Shown here one piece after another: positions 9,034 to 18,616 of a stretch of DNA of 64,000 bases. Each line of letters opens with the position of its first letter. Within the stretch, counting starts at the first letter, position 1. This DNA comes from Rothia nasimurium (GTDB lineage Bacteria > Actinomycetota > Actinomycetes > Actinomycetales > Micrococcaceae). The DNA lies in NCBI RefSeq assembly GCF_928392795.1, contig NZ_CAKMTJ010000003.1, forward strand, positions 216,382 through 280,381, given 5' to 3'. The notes beneath the pieces are model-generated. The model had not been told where the DNA came from and made no database searches. It worked only from the letters and a program-made list of their open reading frames with translations. The translations under genes were made by a program, and so were the position numbers.

Positions 9034-9990
9034 GTGGCAACCCACACCGTAGAAACCCCCGTCTGGGGCGATTTGACCGGCAAGACCCTCACCAAGGGGC
9101 AGGCAACCGGCAACGACTTCATCTTCGTCACCGACCCCGAAGCTAGGCTCGACCTACCGGCTGAGCTCATTGCCAAGGTGACCGACCGACACTTCGGCAT
9201 CGGCGCCGACGGCTTTATCCGCGCGGTCAAGACCGAGCACCTGGATTTTGCCTCCCACCTGCTGGAAGAGGCCCCCGAAGCTATCTGGTTCATGGACTAC
9301 CGCAACGGCGACGGCTCAATCGCCGAGATGTGCGGCAACGGGGTACGTGCCTTCGTTGACTACCTGCTGACCGAGAAACTGGTTGAGCTCGAAGAGGGTG
9401 GACGCCTGCTCATCGCTACCCGCGCCGGTATCAAGGCCGTGGGTCGTACCGAAGACGGCTACGCCATCGACATGGGCCCGTGGGGCTTCATCAACGGTGA
9501 CATGGCCCGCGATAACGGCACCGACGCCCAGGTGACCGCCAAGGGCCTGCGCACTCCCCGCGGGGCCCTGTCCATCACCATGGGCAACCCCCATACCGTC
9601 GTCATGCTGGGCACCGACGGCAAGCTTGACGGGCTGAACCTGCACGAGGCCCCCAAGGTTTCACCCAACCCGCCTGAAGGCACCAACGTAGAGTTCGTCG
9701 TCCCCGAAGAAATCTCAGCAGAGGACGGTGACCCCGCCACCGAAAACATCGGCTCAATTCGCATGCGCGTGCACGAACGCGGCGTCGGCGAAACCCTCTC
9801 CTGCGGTACCGGCGCTTGCGCCGCCGCTGCCGCTACCCGCTTCTGGGGTGGCGAGGACGCCCCCGACGAGTGGCTGGTCCGCGTACCCGGTGGAACCCTC
9901 GCCGTCACCTTCGTCCTGGGCCCCGACAACCTCGAACACGTTGTCCTGGCAGGCCCTGCCGCTATGACCGGCAAGGTGCTGCTGGGCTAA
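9034..9990 (+). CDS. dapF: DapF, diaminopimelate epimerase
   Basis: 318 residues from a GTG preceded by GGAAAGG. It converts LL- to meso-diaminopimelate for lysine and possibly cell-wall synthesis. Both catalytic cysteines are in context: EMCGNGVRAF and LSCGTGACAAAA. KGQATGNDFIF near the start and the DRHFGIGADG motif are also typical. The next gene, a methyltransferase, begins on the base after its stop codon. Confidence 0.96.
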   Translation: MATHTVETPVWGDLTGKTLTKGQATGNDFIFVTDPEARLDLPAELIAKVTDRHFGIGADGFIRAVKTEHLDFASHLLEEAPEAIWFMDYRNGDGSIAEMCGNGVRAFVDYLLTEKLVELEEGGRLLIATRAGIKAVGRTEDGYAIDMGPWGFINGDMARDNGTDAQVTAKGLRTPRGALSITMGNPHTVVMLGTDGKLDGLNLHEAPKVSPNPPEGTNVEFVVPEEISAEDGDPATENIGSIRMRVHERGVGETLSCGTGACAAAAATRFWGGEDAPDEWLVRVPGGTLAVTFVLGPDNLEHVVLAGPAAMTGKVLLG

Positions 9991-10626
9991 ATGACTGAAA
10001 ACCTAGAAAATTCTCGGGAACTCTGGAACGAGATTTACTCAGAGCGGGAACAGATGTGGTCGGGCAAGCCCAACGCCTCACTCGTTACTCTGATTGGAGA
10101 CCGCGCTCCCGGCTCCGTCCTTGACCTTGGCTGCGGTGAAGGCGGGGACGTGCTCTGGCTGGCAGCCCGCGGCTGGCAGGCTACCGGCATCGATATTTCG
10201 GACGTCGCGGTAGGGCGCGCTCGCGCCCGTGCGGCAGCTGAAGGAATTGATGCTACCTTCATCGACGCTGACCTGACCGACTGGTCTACTGACCAGCGTT
10301 TTGACCTCATTGTCACCAGTTTCTTACAGTCGCACGCTGACTTTGATCGTCTGCCCCTCTTGGCAGCTGCCCTGGACCTCTTAGCTTCCGGCGGTGAGCT
10401 CATCTCGGTGGCTCACGCAGGTGCCCCCTCCTTTGCAGACCCCGAGGACGCCCGCAAGCACAGGGCCCGCATGGTACAGGCTGCCGAAGAGGCCCGAGAC
10501 CTAACCCACAGCCGTGACGATATTGAGATTGTGCTGGCTGAAGAGTGGACTCGGGATATCACCTCACCCGAGGGCGAGCCTGCAACCATACCCGATGCGG
10601 TGATGGTCCTCAGGAAAAACGGCTAG
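9991..10626 (+). CDS. Class I SAM-dependent methyltransferase
   Basis: 211 residues. Motif I VLDLGCGEGGDVLWLA near residue 42 is the SAM-binding loop of class I methyltransferases, followed by the acidic GIDISDVAV and a post-I FIDADLTDW. The overall layout resembles TehB-like or small-molecule methyltransferases; the substrate is unknown. Its ATG abuts the dapF TAA with no spacer, implying translational coupling. A structured repeat begins about 20 nt after its stop. Confidence 0.85.
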   Translation: MTENLENSRELWNEIYSEREQMWSGKPNASLVTLIGDRAPGSVLDLGCGEGGDVLWLAARGWQATGIDISDVAVGRARARAAAEGIDATFIDADLTDWSTDQRFDLIVTSFLQSHADFDRLPLLAAALDLLASGGELISVAHAGAPSFADPEDARKHRARMVQAAEEARDLTHSRDDIEIVLAEEWTRDITSPEGEPATIPDAVMVLRKNG

Positions 10627-10645
10627 CCGAGCAGATGACCTACTG

Positions 10646-10753
10646 AGAGGTAGAGGCATGCTGGCAGCCCGTTGGCTCGGGGCTGGCGTGAATCGCGACT
10701 GAGCGAAGCGAAGCTGCGAGAGGGTCGACGGGCAGAAGCATGCCTCTGCCTCT
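10646..10753 (+). repeat. Structured intergenic repeat, copy 1
   Basis: Outer arms 10646-10661 and 10738-10753 pair over 16 bp with a single G-T wobble. Inside is GCCCGT/ACGGGC and then the core at about 10676-10727 (GGCTGGCGTGAATCGC, GAGCG, AGCGA, GCGAGAGGGT) shared with copies at 36568 and 50429. It sits between two convergent genes and would act as a strong transcript-end structure. Confidence 0.75.
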
Positions 10754-10775
10754 CTTACGTGTACGAGCTGAAAAG

Positions 10776-11381
10776 CTATTCCGGGCGGTGCACCTCGAGA
10801 ATACGGAAACCCTTTGAGGTAGCGTAGCGGCCCACCTCTAGCTCAGGGAACTCAGCGGACAGCCACTTCTGTAGGGAATCTGAGCCCAGGTTTTTCTGCA
10901 CGACCAGGTAGGCGGTACCGCCGGGGGCCAGGCGGGGGAGCCAGGTGCGCATGATGCCGTGTAGAACGTCCTTGCCCACCCGAATAGGCGGGTTAGACCA
11001 GATGGTATCGAAGGTCAGTGACTCATCGAGCGCATCGGGGGCAGCTACCGTCACGTTGGTAAGCCCCAGGCGCTCAGCGTTCATCTCGGTGAGCTGGGCA
11101 GAGCGGGAGTTCACCTCGACCCCGTAGACCTCAGCATCAGGCGCTGCCATCGCCAGGGTCAGGGTAATCGGGCCCCACCCGCACCCGATATCGAGCATGC
11201 GCGCCCCCTGCGGGGCGGGGGCCTCATCCAGGAGAATACGGGTTCCCTTATCAACCCCACCCGGGCTAAAGATGCCGGAAGCGGTCAGAACCTGCACCCG
11301 GCGTCCGCCCAGCTCAACAGTCACAGGCTGGGGCGAAAAATCGCCGGTGGGGTTTTCAGAAAAATAGTGCGCGCTACTCAT
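10776..11381 (-). CDS. RsmC/RlmG-like methyltransferase (small-domain MTS family)
   Basis: 201 residues: a single methyltransferase domain with DIGCGWGPITLTLA (SAM loop), VEVNSRSAQL and the catalytic-type NPPIRVGKDVLHGIM. NPPxR with a preceding TASGIFSPGGVDKGTRILL segment is typical of the 16S rRNA G1207 N2-methyltransferase RsmC C-terminal domain, which actinobacteria carry as a short stand-alone protein. The exact rRNA target is inferred. It is convergent with the previous methyltransferase gene. Confidence 0.85.
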   Translation of the reverse strand: MSSAHYFSENPTGDFSPQPVTVELGGRRVQVLTASGIFSPGGVDKGTRILLDEAPAPQGARMLDIGCGWGPITLTLAMAAPDAEVYGVEVNSRSAQLTEMNAERLGLTNVTVAAPDALDESLTFDTIWSNPPIRVGKDVLHGIMRTWLPRLAPGGTAYLVVQKNLGSDSLQKWLSAEFPELEVGRYATSKGFRILEVHRPE

Positions 11382-11468
11382 AGACGTTCATTCTACGCTA
11401 AGCCCCTGCCCTTACCGCCCCGGAAAAGCTAGAATAGAAGGACGCCTCAACCCACCTCGAAAGGTACT

Positions 11469-13073
11469 ATGACCGAGACTTCAACCCCCAGCAATGACCC
11501 CAAACTTCCCTCAGATGAACAGCTGAGACGTACAGTAGACCGCGTGCTGGGGCGGGCACAGGGCAACGGTAGTGTGCTCGATGAGAGGGCCCGCGAACTC
11601 TCAGATAACCAGCGTGAACATTCCGAATACGACGGCGACCAGGTAGATCTCGAAGAGCGTCGAGCGCTGCGCCGTGTAGCCGGTCTATCAACCGAGCTTG
11701 ATGACGTTACCGAGGTCGAATACCGCCAGCTGCGCCTAGAGCGCGTTGTGCTGGCAGGCGTTTGGTCTGAGGGCACCCTGGAAGAAGCCGAAAATTCCCT
11801 GCGTGAGCTGGCGGCGCTAGCTGAGACTGCAGGTTCTGAGGTTCTGGACGGTCTGGTGCAGCGTCGTCTGAAGCCCGACCCGGGGACCTACCTGGGCTCC
11901 GGCAAGGTGCTCGAACTCAAAGACATTGTTAAGGCATCCGGCGCCGATACCGTGATTGTGGACGCCGAACTGGCCCCCTCCCAGCGCCGAGCTATTGAAG
12001 ATATCGTCAAGGTCAAGGTCATTGACCGAACCGCCCTGATTCTTGATATCTTCGCCCAGCATGCTAAGTCGCGTGAAGGTAAGGCCCAGGTTGAGCTGGC
12101 CCAGCTCGAATATATGCTGCCGCGTCTGCGCGGTTGGGGTGCCTCCCTGTCCCGTCAGGCCGGTGGCCGGGCCGCCGGTGGCGAGGGTATTGGCTCCCGC
12201 GGCCCCGGTGAAACCAAGATTGAAATGGACCGCCGCCGTCTGCGCGCCCGCATGGCCAAGCTCAAGCGAGAAATCGCTGCCATGGCTCCTGCCCGCGAGA
12301 CCAAGCGCCTGAACCGCAAGCGTAACCGGGTGCCGTCCGTAGCTATTGCCGGTTACACCAACGCCGGTAAGTCCTCCCTGCTCAACCGCCTCACCGACGC
12401 CGGCGTGCTGGTCGAGAACGCCCTCTTTGCGACCCTCGACCCCACCGTGCGCAAGGCCCAGACTCCGGACGGCGTGGGCTACACCCTGTCTGACACCGTC
12501 GGCTTCGTGCGCGCCCTGCCCACCCAGCTGGTGGAGGCCTTCCGCTCTACCCTTGAAGAGGTGGCCGACGCAGATGTGATCGTGCACGTTGTGGACGTCT
12601 CCCACCCCGACCCCGAGGGGCAGATCCACTCCGTCCGCCAGGTAATTACCGAGGTCGACGCCCAAAATATCCCCGAAATCATCGTGCTCAACAAGGCAGA
12701 TGCGGCCGACCCCTTCGTCATTGAGCGTCTGCGGCAGAAGGAACCCAACCACGTTGTGGTCTCAGCCCGTACCGGTGAGGGTATCGAGGAGCTACAGCAG
12801 AAGATTGCGGACACCATTCCCCGCCCCTCGATTGAGCTCAACCTGCTGGTACCCTTCTCAGCAGGTGGCGTCGTCTCCCGCCTGCACGAATGGGACGCTG
12901 AAATCCTGCGCACCGCCTTTGTCTCTGACGGCACCTACGTGCAGGCCCTGGTACGTGATGAGGTAGCCTCTGACCTGGCCGAGTACGTTTTGGAAGAAGA
13001 CCTGCTCGAGGTTCTGCAACCTGAAATCGATGAAGCTATCGCCTCAGGGGCAGTAGAGACCCAGCGCGCATGA
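11469..13073 (+). CDS. hflX: HflX GTPase (ribosome-splitting factor)
   Basis: 534 residues. HflX binds the 50S subunit and rescues stalled ribosomes in stress. Visible: the N-terminal HflX domain with RLKPDPGTYLGSGKVLEL, the glycine-rich linker GGRAAGGEGIGSRGPGETK, a coiled helix rich in RRR, then the G domain with G1 GYTNAGKSSL, G3 DTVGFVRALP and G4 NKAD. The N-terminal roughly 85 residues are extra and acidic. The ribosome site AAAGG precedes the ATG. The stop overlaps the next gene start in ATGA. Confidence 0.96.
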   Translation: MTETSTPSNDPKLPSDEQLRRTVDRVLGRAQGNGSVLDERARELSDNQREHSEYDGDQVDLEERRALRRVAGLSTELDDVTEVEYRQLRLERVVLAGVWSEGTLEEAENSLRELAALAETAGSEVLDGLVQRRLKPDPGTYLGSGKVLELKDIVKASGADTVIVDAELAPSQRRAIEDIVKVKVIDRTALILDIFAQHAKSREGKAQVELAQLEYMLPRLRGWGASLSRQAGGRAAGGEGIGSRGPGETKIEMDRRRLRARMAKLKREIAAMAPARETKRLNRKRNRVPSVAIAGYTNAGKSSLLNRLTDAGVLVENALFATLDPTVRKAQTPDGVGYTLSDTVGFVRALPTQLVEAFRSTLEEVADADVIVHVVDVSHPDPEGQIHSVRQVITEVDAQNIPEIIVLNKADAADPFVIERLRQKEPNHVVVSARTGEGIEELQQKIADTIPRPSIELNLLVPFSAGGVVSRLHEWDAEILRTAFVSDGTYVQALVRDEVASDLAEYVLEEDLLEVLQPEIDEAIASGAVETQRA

Positions 13074-15106
13074 AGGAACACGTCACCGCACCCACCGGGC
13101 AGGAGCTAGAAACCCTGCCCGGTGCCCAGCCCGTCCTGCACCTCTTGGACACCGTGGTGGAACGCTCCGGTGGCCAGAAACGCGATGGTCAGCGAACCAT
13201 GGCGGCGCACGTTGCCCGCGCCCTGGAGACTGAAAAGCACCTGCTGGTGCAGGCAGGTACCGGCACCGGCAAGTCCCTGGGCTACCTGGTGCCCGCTATC
13301 TATGCCGCCCAGACTGCCGAAAAGCCCATCGTGGTGGCAACCGCAACCCTGGCCCTGCAATCCCAGATTGTCAACCGCGATATACCTCGCCTGCTGGAAT
13401 CACTGGGAGATGAGCCCGAACATGAAACCGATGTGGCCATCCTCAAGGGCCGCAATAACTATGTCTGCCTGCACAAGCTGGAAGGTGGCTACCCCGAGGA
13501 CGACGGCGACGCCCTTTTCGATATAGATGCCACTACCGGCGCCACCGGCCCCGCCGGAAAACTGGGGGAAGAGGTTGTGCGCCTTCGCGAATGGGCACAA
13601 ACCACCGACACCGGCGACCGCGACGAGCTGCTGCCAGGCGTAAGCGATAAGGCATGGCGGCAGGTAGCCGTCACAGCCTCAGAATGCCTGGGCAAAAAAT
13701 GCCCCCTGGTCGAAGAATGTTTCAGCGAGATGGCCCGAACCAGAGCAGCTGAATCAGATATCGTCATTACCAACCACGCCCTTCTCGCTATCAACGCCTT
13801 TGAGGGCGCTGCGGTGCTACCCGACCACGACATCGCCATCATCGACGAGGCCCACGAACTGGCTGACCGCGTCACCGGTGCCGTCACCGGGGCACTATCA
13901 CCGGCCGCTATTACCAAGGTTGCCCGCAGCCTCAAGCGGCACACGGACGCCGACCACAAGGCACTCGAACAGGCAGCGCTCGCCCTTGACGACTCTCTCA
14001 ACGGGGTACCCGCCGAGATGATGCCCAAGGGCTTGCCTGACCGGGTTGCCGCTGCCATGGAACGCGTGCGCGATGCGGCGCGTCAGGCCCTCACCGATAC
14101 GAAGAGCGGGGACAAGGACGGCGACGCCGGTCGCCAGATGGCGCGTGCCGCCCTGACCGAGGTACACGAAACCTCAGAGAAGATGCTGACCGCTGACCCG
14201 CTCTATCAGGTCATCTGGGTTTCTCGTACCGGCTCTTGGGAGCCCGGCAGGGGGTATGTGGCGGCAGCCGACGATGACCCCGCCACCCTGAACATCGCAC
14301 CTATCTCGGTTGCCGGTTACCTGCGAGAAGGTCTTTTCGAAAACCGCACCGTGGTGCTGACGTCTGCGACGCTGACGGTGGGAGAAAGTTTTGACGCCGC
14401 CGCTGGTGCCCTGGGGCTGATGGGTAAGGACGCTCCGCGCTGGGACGGTATCGATGTGGGGTCTCCCTTTAACTACCCCAAGCAGGGCGTGCTGTATCTA
14501 GCCTCTGACCTGCCTAAACCTGGGAGGGGAGTTTCGGTAGAGCAGCTGGACCGTATCGTTGAGCTCGTGACCGCCTCGGGTGGCGGCGCGCTGGGGCTCT
14601 TTTCCTCTAAGCGCGGGGCCGAGCTGGCTGCCGAGTACGTGCGGGAGCGCACCGACCTGAACATTCTTCTGCAGGGAGAGTCGTCTCTGCGCGCCCTGGT
14701 GCAGGAGTTCACCGAGGACACCGATTCCTGTCTTTTCGGCACCATGAGTCTCTGGCAGGGCGTGGATGTTCCTGGCGACTCCTGCCGCCTGGTCATGATG
14801 GACCGTATTCCTTTCCCCCGCCCTGATGACCCGCTGTCGCAGGCCCGTACCCGGGCGGTAGCAGCTGCCGGAGGCAATGGCTTTATGGCTGTGTCTGCCT
14901 ACCACGCAGCGGTCCGTATGGCTCAGGGTGCAGGGCGTCTAGTGAGGTCTGTGGGTGATAGGGGAGTCGTGGCCGTCCTTGACTCCCGTATTGCTACCCA
15001 GAGGTACGGCTCATACCTGGTGAAGTCTCTGCCGCCCTTCTGGACCACTACGCGTAAGGACGTTGTGGTCGGTGCCCTGGAGCGCCTTAAGCAGTCAATT
15101 GACTAA
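13070..15106 (+). CDS. DinG-family ATP-dependent DNA helicase
   Basis: 678 residues. A superfamily 2 helicase with an iron-sulfur cluster: Walker A QAGTGTGKSLGYLVPA near residue 61, cluster Cys in CLGKKCPLVEEC, DEAH box IIDEAHEL, and late motifs SLWQGVDVPGDS and QGAGRLVR. It lacks an N-terminal exonuclease domain. DinG enzymes unwind 5'-tailed duplexes, R-loops and D-loops; many are SOS-induced, but I see no LexA box here because the gene overlaps hflX by 4 nt and is probably co-transcribed. A perfect terminator follows. Confidence 0.93.
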   Translation: MKEHVTAPTGQELETLPGAQPVLHLLDTVVERSGGQKRDGQRTMAAHVARALETEKHLLVQAGTGTGKSLGYLVPAIYAAQTAEKPIVVATATLALQSQIVNRDIPRLLESLGDEPEHETDVAILKGRNNYVCLHKLEGGYPEDDGDALFDIDATTGATGPAGKLGEEVVRLREWAQTTDTGDRDELLPGVSDKAWRQVAVTASECLGKKCPLVEECFSEMARTRAAESDIVITNHALLAINAFEGAAVLPDHDIAIIDEAHELADRVTGAVTGALSPAAITKVARSLKRHTDADHKALEQAALALDDSLNGVPAEMMPKGLPDRVAAAMERVRDAARQALTDTKSGDKDGDAGRQMARAALTEVHETSEKMLTADPLYQVIWVSRTGSWEPGRGYVAAADDDPATLNIAPISVAGYLREGLFENRTVVLTSATLTVGESFDAAAGALGLMGKDAPRWDGIDVGSPFNYPKQGVLYLASDLPKPGRGVSVEQLDRIVELVTASGGGALGLFSSKRGAELAAEYVRERTDLNILLQGESSLRALVQEFTEDTDSCLFGTMSLWQGVDVPGDSCRLVMMDRIPFPRPDDPLSQARTRAVAAAGGNGFMAVSAYHAAVRMAQGAGRLVRSVGDRGVVAVLDSRIATQRYGSYLVKSLPPFWTTTRKDVVVGALERLKQSID

Positions 15107-15114
15107 AGACTGGG

Positions 15115-15153
15115 AAAAAATCAGCCCGGCTGTGAAGGCCGGGCTGATTTTTC
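15115..15153 (+). terminator. Bidirectional intrinsic terminator between dinG and lexA
   Basis: AAAAAATCAGCCCGGC pairs with GCCGGGCTGATTTTTC around a short loop. The A and T runs make it work on both strands, which suits the convergent dinG and lexA. Confidence 0.92.
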
Positions 15154-15217
15154 TTGCCTGTGAAGAGCGAGCCGGGTGGGGCGGGTACCTGAGACGCGGT
15201 GAAGAACCTGCTGACTC

Positions 15218-15934
15218 TTAGAGGCTGCGGAGAACAGAAACAACCTTGCCCATGATGGTGGCGGTGTCGCCCAGAATAGGCTCGTACTGGGTGTTCTGGG
15301 GCAGCAGCCAGGTGTGGCCATCGCGCTGGCGGAAGGTTTTGACGGTGGCCTCATCATCGAGCAGGGCCGCTACGATATCGCCGTTCTGGGCGGTGTTCTG
15401 GGCGCGCACAACGACCCAGTCGCCGTCACAGATTGCCGCATCGACCATGGAATCGCCTTTGACCCGCAGCATGAAAAGGTCACCCTGGCCGACTAGCTGA
15501 CGGGGTAGGGTCATTACATCTTCGATAGCCTGCTCAGCGGCGATAGGGGAGCCTGCAGCAATGCGGCCCACCAGGGGGACGGTTGCTAAGTTGTCGTCGG
15601 TTTGCGCAAAGGTGGGCACAATCGGCAGGGTGATAACGCTGGTTTCGGGTTTTGCTTCGTTGGTTGAGGTCTCGCCGGTGAGAACTTCAATAGCGCGAGG
15701 ACGCTTGGGGTCGCGCCTAATGTAGCCCATTTCTTCGAGGCGAGAGAGCTGGTGGGTAACCGATGAGAGGGAAGCCAAGCCTACGAGGTCGCCAATCTCA
15801 CGCATGGACGGCGGGTAGCCATGTTCATCAATCGCGTTTGAAATGGCGCTCAAAATTTTTTTCTGGCGGGCAGTGAGGGGGCGGGAGCCCTTGTGGGGCG
15901 GGCTTGCCGGAGTCTGCACAGTCTGTTCGCTCAC
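15218..15934 (-). CDS. lexA: LexA SOS repressor
   Basis: 238 residues from a GTG. N-terminal winged helix ([35 protein letters not shown]) and C-terminal peptidase domain. The self-cleavage bond is at Ala127-Gly128 (GRIAAGSP), with catalytic Ser162 (KGDSMVDA) and Lys199 (EATVKTF). It represses DNA-damage genes until RecA filaments trigger cleavage. Three candidate LexA boxes lie in the shared upstream region with the divergent LysM gene, so both genes are probably LexA-controlled. Confidence 0.98.
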   Translation of the reverse strand: MSEQTVQTPASPPHKGSRPLTARQKKILSAISNAIDEHGYPPSMREIGDLVGLASLSSVTHQLSRLEEMGYIRRDPKRPRAIEVLTGETSTNEAKPETSVITLPIVPTFAQTDDNLATVPLVGRIAAGSPIAAEQAIEDVMTLPRQLVGQGDLFMLRVKGDSMVDAAICDGDWVVVRAQNTAQNGDIVAALLDDEATVKTFRQRDGHTWLLPQNTQYEPILGDTATIMGKVVSVLRSL

Positions 15935-16025
15935 GGTAACTCGTCTCTGTAGGTTCTTAAAATGTCAGCCACCCGGTGTTCACTATCAAGTGGTCTTCTA
16001 AGACTATGCCAAGCAAACAGGTTAT

Positions 16026-16111
16026 TCAAACATTTGTTCTAATTTTTCTCGACTATGTTCGATTTTTCTGATAGAACATAAGTACGAAGAAATTTTAGAA
16101 CAAAGATTCGA
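16026..16111. promoter_or_regulatory. Three putative LexA boxes in the lexA/LysM-protein divergent region
   Basis: TCAAAC-ATTT-GTTCTA (16026-16041), TAGAAC-ATAA-GTACGA (16072-16087) and TAGAAC-AAAG-ATTCGA (16096-16111). Each matches TCGAAC-N4-GTTCGA at 10 of 12 positions. The surrounding 218 nt is unusually AT-rich for the backbone. Confidence 0.75.
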
Positions 16112-16152
16112 CTAGTGGTTGAATCTTTGAGCGTGAATCAGGAGAAAGACTT

Positions 16153-16746
16153 ATGAGCACCATCGCCTTGCCCGAGTTTATGGCTCGTACTTCTTTGAAG
16201 AAGCCCCTTGATCAGGCTGCTACTTTTACTGTTCGCCACAGGGCCCAGCCTGCTATCTCGGCTGGAGCTATAAGGGAGCCTCAGTACCGCATTCGCTTTG
16301 CGGCCCCGGCTCCCACTAGCCCTACTTCTGCCCCGCGTAACGCTGGGCAGACCGCAGTAGTGTCTGTGCCCACCCGCCAGGTGCGTGCTGACAGTGCGCC
16401 CCGTACCGCTGCTGCTCAGCGCCAAAAAATTCGGCTCACTCGCCGCGGCCGTCTGGTCTTTAGGGGCCTGCCGCTACTTACCCTCCTAGCCCTGGTGGTA
16501 CTCGGTGCCTTGACCTTTATAGCTCCGGGCGAAGCCAAGAGCGCTACTTTTGACCCGGTTGCTCCTGTCAGCCAGCCTGTGACCGTGGTGCACGGTGACA
16601 CCCTTTGGTCGATCGCGGCGGAGGTTGCGCCGGGCGAAGATAACCGCGACGTCATTAACCGCATCATGCAGATTAACGATCTCACCAGCGGCCAGCTCGT
16701 TCCCGGGCAGGTTCTTGAGGTTCCCGTCTACACCCAGACCCGGTAA
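16153..16746 (+). CDS. SOS-type LysM membrane protein (Rv2719c/DivS/YneA-like division suppressor)
   Basis: 197 residues: a Pro/Ala/Arg-rich cytoplasmic N-terminus, one membrane helix at about 105-123, then an extracytoplasmic LysM domain at about 143-191 (TVVHGDTLWSIAAEVAPGED, LTSGQLVPGQVLEVP). A LysM protein divergent from lexA is the arrangement of Rv2719c in mycobacteria, with DivS in corynebacteria and YneA in Bacillus as functional counterparts: SOS-induced proteins that delay cell division. The LexA boxes upstream support the same role here. The start has AGGAGAAAG upstream. Function is inferred from architecture and position. Confidence 0.82.
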   Translation: MSTIALPEFMARTSLKKPLDQAATFTVRHRAQPAISAGAIREPQYRIRFAAPAPTSPTSAPRNAGQTAVVSVPTRQVRADSAPRTAAAQRQKIRLTRRGRLVFRGLPLLTLLALVVLGALTFIAPGEAKSATFDPVAPVSQPVTVVHGDTLWSIAAEVAPGEDNRDVINRIMQINDLTSGQLVPGQVLEVPVYTQTR

Positions 16747-16808
16747 TGAGAGGTAGAGGCCCTATGCCAGACTGCGAAACAAGAATGCAGGGCAAGGGTC
16801 TGGGTCGC

Positions 16809-16814
16809 TACACT
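16809..16814 (+). promoter_or_regulatory. Leaderless -10 element of hisC
   Basis: TACACT ends 6 nt before the GTG at 16821, the spacing expected when transcription starts on the start codon. Confidence 0.5.
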
Positions 16815-16820
16815 AGGGGA

Positions 16821-17930
16821 GTGACCGAAACTACCACAGCACTTGAAGCCTTACCCCTGCGCGATGATTTGCGGGGGCGTTCACCCTACGGCGCGCCCAT
16901 GATTGACGTTCCGGTAACGCTTAACGTTAACGAGAACACCCACCCCATGCCGCAAGAAGTCATCGAGGCTATTACGCGCGATGTGGCAGAGGCTGCCGTA
17001 ACCCTCAACCGCTACCCCGACCGCGAGTTCGATACCCTCAGGGCGGAGCTAGCAGACTACCTGGGGCACGGTCTGACTCCCGAGAACATCTGGGCAGCCA
17101 ACGGCTCCAATGAGATTCTCCAGCAGCTTATGCAGGTCTTTGGTGGGCCTGGCCGTTCGGTTATGAGCTTTGTGCCCACCTACTCCATGTACCCCCTGCT
17201 GGCAGACGGCACCAACACCGCCTTTATTACCGGTACCCGCGCAGCTGACTACTCACTGAGCGCAGCATCGGCGGTTGAGCAAATTGAGCAGCACAAGCCC
17301 TCGATTGTCATCCTCTGCTCACCCAATAACCCCACAGGCACAGGTCTGGGTTTAGATGTCATTGAGGCTGTCTACGATGCCGTTGCCGCCTATAACGGTA
17401 TTGTCGTGGTCGACGAGGCCTACGCCGAGTTCGCTCAGGACCGCACCCAAAACGCCCTCACCCTGTTGCCCGGTCGCCCTAACCTGGTGGTGAGCCGCAC
17501 CATGAGTAAGGCCTTCGCTTTGGCCGGTGCTCGCCTGGGCTACTTTGCAGCTGCCCCTGCCGTTGCGGACGCCGTCCGGCTGGTTCGCCTGCCCTACCAC
17601 CTCTCAGCTGTCACCCAGGCAACCGCTATCGCCGCCCTGCGCCACCGCACCCAGCTGCTAGCTAATGTTGACGGCATCCGCGCCCAGCGCGACCGCATCG
17701 TAGAGCATCTGACCGGTTTAGGGCTAGAGCCCGCTGTCTCGGACTCCAACTTCGTATTCTTCGGCGGCCTCAACGACGAAAAAGCCGCCTGGGTCTACCT
17801 GCTGGAGCGCGGCGTCCTTGTACGCGATAACGGCATTCCCGGCTACCTGCGCGTCACCGCCGGAACTGAAGCCGAGACCAGCGCCTTCCTGGAACACCTC
17901 ACCGACTACGTGCAGACCTTCGAAGGATAA
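16821..17930 (+). CDS. hisC: HisC, histidinol-phosphate aminotransferase
   Basis: 369 residues from a GTG chosen because a -10 element precedes it by 6 nt and because family members begin near [17 protein letters not shown]; an upstream ATG at 16746 would add 25 residues that look non-homologous. It makes histidinol phosphate by PLP-dependent transamination. Seen: [41 protein letters not shown] and the PLP-lysine segment [17 protein letters not shown]. First gene of a his cluster; hisB follows after 53 nt. Confidence 0.95.
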   Translation: MTETTTALEALPLRDDLRGRSPYGAPMIDVPVTLNVNENTHPMPQEVIEAITRDVAEAAVTLNRYPDREFDTLRAELADYLGHGLTPENIWAANGSNEILQQLMQVFGGPGRSVMSFVPTYSMYPLLADGTNTAFITGTRAADYSLSAASAVEQIEQHKPSIVILCSPNNPTGTGLGLDVIEAVYDAVAAYNGIVVVDEAYAEFAQDRTQNALTLLPGRPNLVVSRTMSKAFALAGARLGYFAAAPAVADAVRLVRLPYHLSAVTQATAIAALRHRTQLLANVDGIRAQRDRIVEHLTGLGLEPAVSDSNFVFFGGLNDEKAAWVYLLERGVLVRDNGIPGYLRVTAGTEAETSAFLEHLTDYVQTFEG

Positions 17931-17983
17931 GCGCCCCGCACCCGTCCTCACACCGGCAAGAACCTTTAGAAAAAGAGATAGAC

Positions 17984-18616
17984 ATGGCAGTTCCCACTGA
18001 ATCATCCACCGGCATCGGCCCCCGCATTGCAAAGATGGAGCGCACCACCAGCGAGTCCTCCGTCAGCGTCGAAATTAACCTGGACGGCACCGGCGTCTCT
18101 GACATCGACACCGGCGTTCCCTTCTATGACCACATGCTGACCGCCCTCTCCAAGCACTCCCTGATTGATATGACCATCAAGTGCTCCGGCGATACCCACA
18201 TCGATGTGCACCACACCGTAGAAGACACCGGCATTGTACTCGGTGAGGTTCTCCGTCAGGCCCTGGGTGATAAGGCCGGTATCCGCCGCTTTGGCACCGC
18301 CACCGTTCCCCTCGATGAAGCACTAGCCTCAGCCGTAGTCGATATTTCAGGCCGCCCCTACCTGGTACACACCGGAGAACCCGAAGGCTTCGAATACCAC
18401 CTCATCGGCGGGCACTTCACCGGATCAATGGTGCGCCACGTCTTTGAGGCCTTTGCCTACCACGCCGGTATTTGCCTGCACATCACCCTACTGAGCGGGC
18501 GCGACCCCCACCATATTGCCGAAGCCCAGTTCAAGGCCCTGGCCCGTGCCCTGCGTCAGGCGGTAGAGCCCGACCCCCGCCACGCCGGCATCCCCTCCAC
18601 CAAGGGAGCCCTCTAA
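17984..18616 (+). CDS. hisB: HisB, imidazoleglycerol-phosphate dehydratase
   Basis: 210 residues, the monofunctional form. Metal-binding His clusters are visible: [35 protein letters not shown] and [15 protein letters not shown]. It dehydrates imidazoleglycerol phosphate to imidazole-acetol phosphate, the substrate of HisC. Its TAA overlaps the hisH ATG by one base (TAATG), which implies coupled translation. Confidence 0.97.
   Translation: MAVPTESSTGIGPRIAKMERTTSESSVSVEINLDGTGVSDIDTGVPFYDHMLTALSKHSLIDMTIKCSGDTHIDVHHTVEDTGIVLGEVLRQALGDKAGIRRFGTATVPLDEALASAVVDISGRPYLVHTGEPEGFEYHLIGGHFTGSMVRHVFEAFAYHAGICLHITLLSGRDPHHIAEAQFKALARALRQAVEPDPRHAGIPSTKGAL

Noticed and set aside
11817..12752. 311-residue minus-strand open frame opposite hflX
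   Set aside because: Shadow of a GC-rich gene; composition is Gly/His/Val-rich with no motif, while hflX on the plus strand is full length and conserved.
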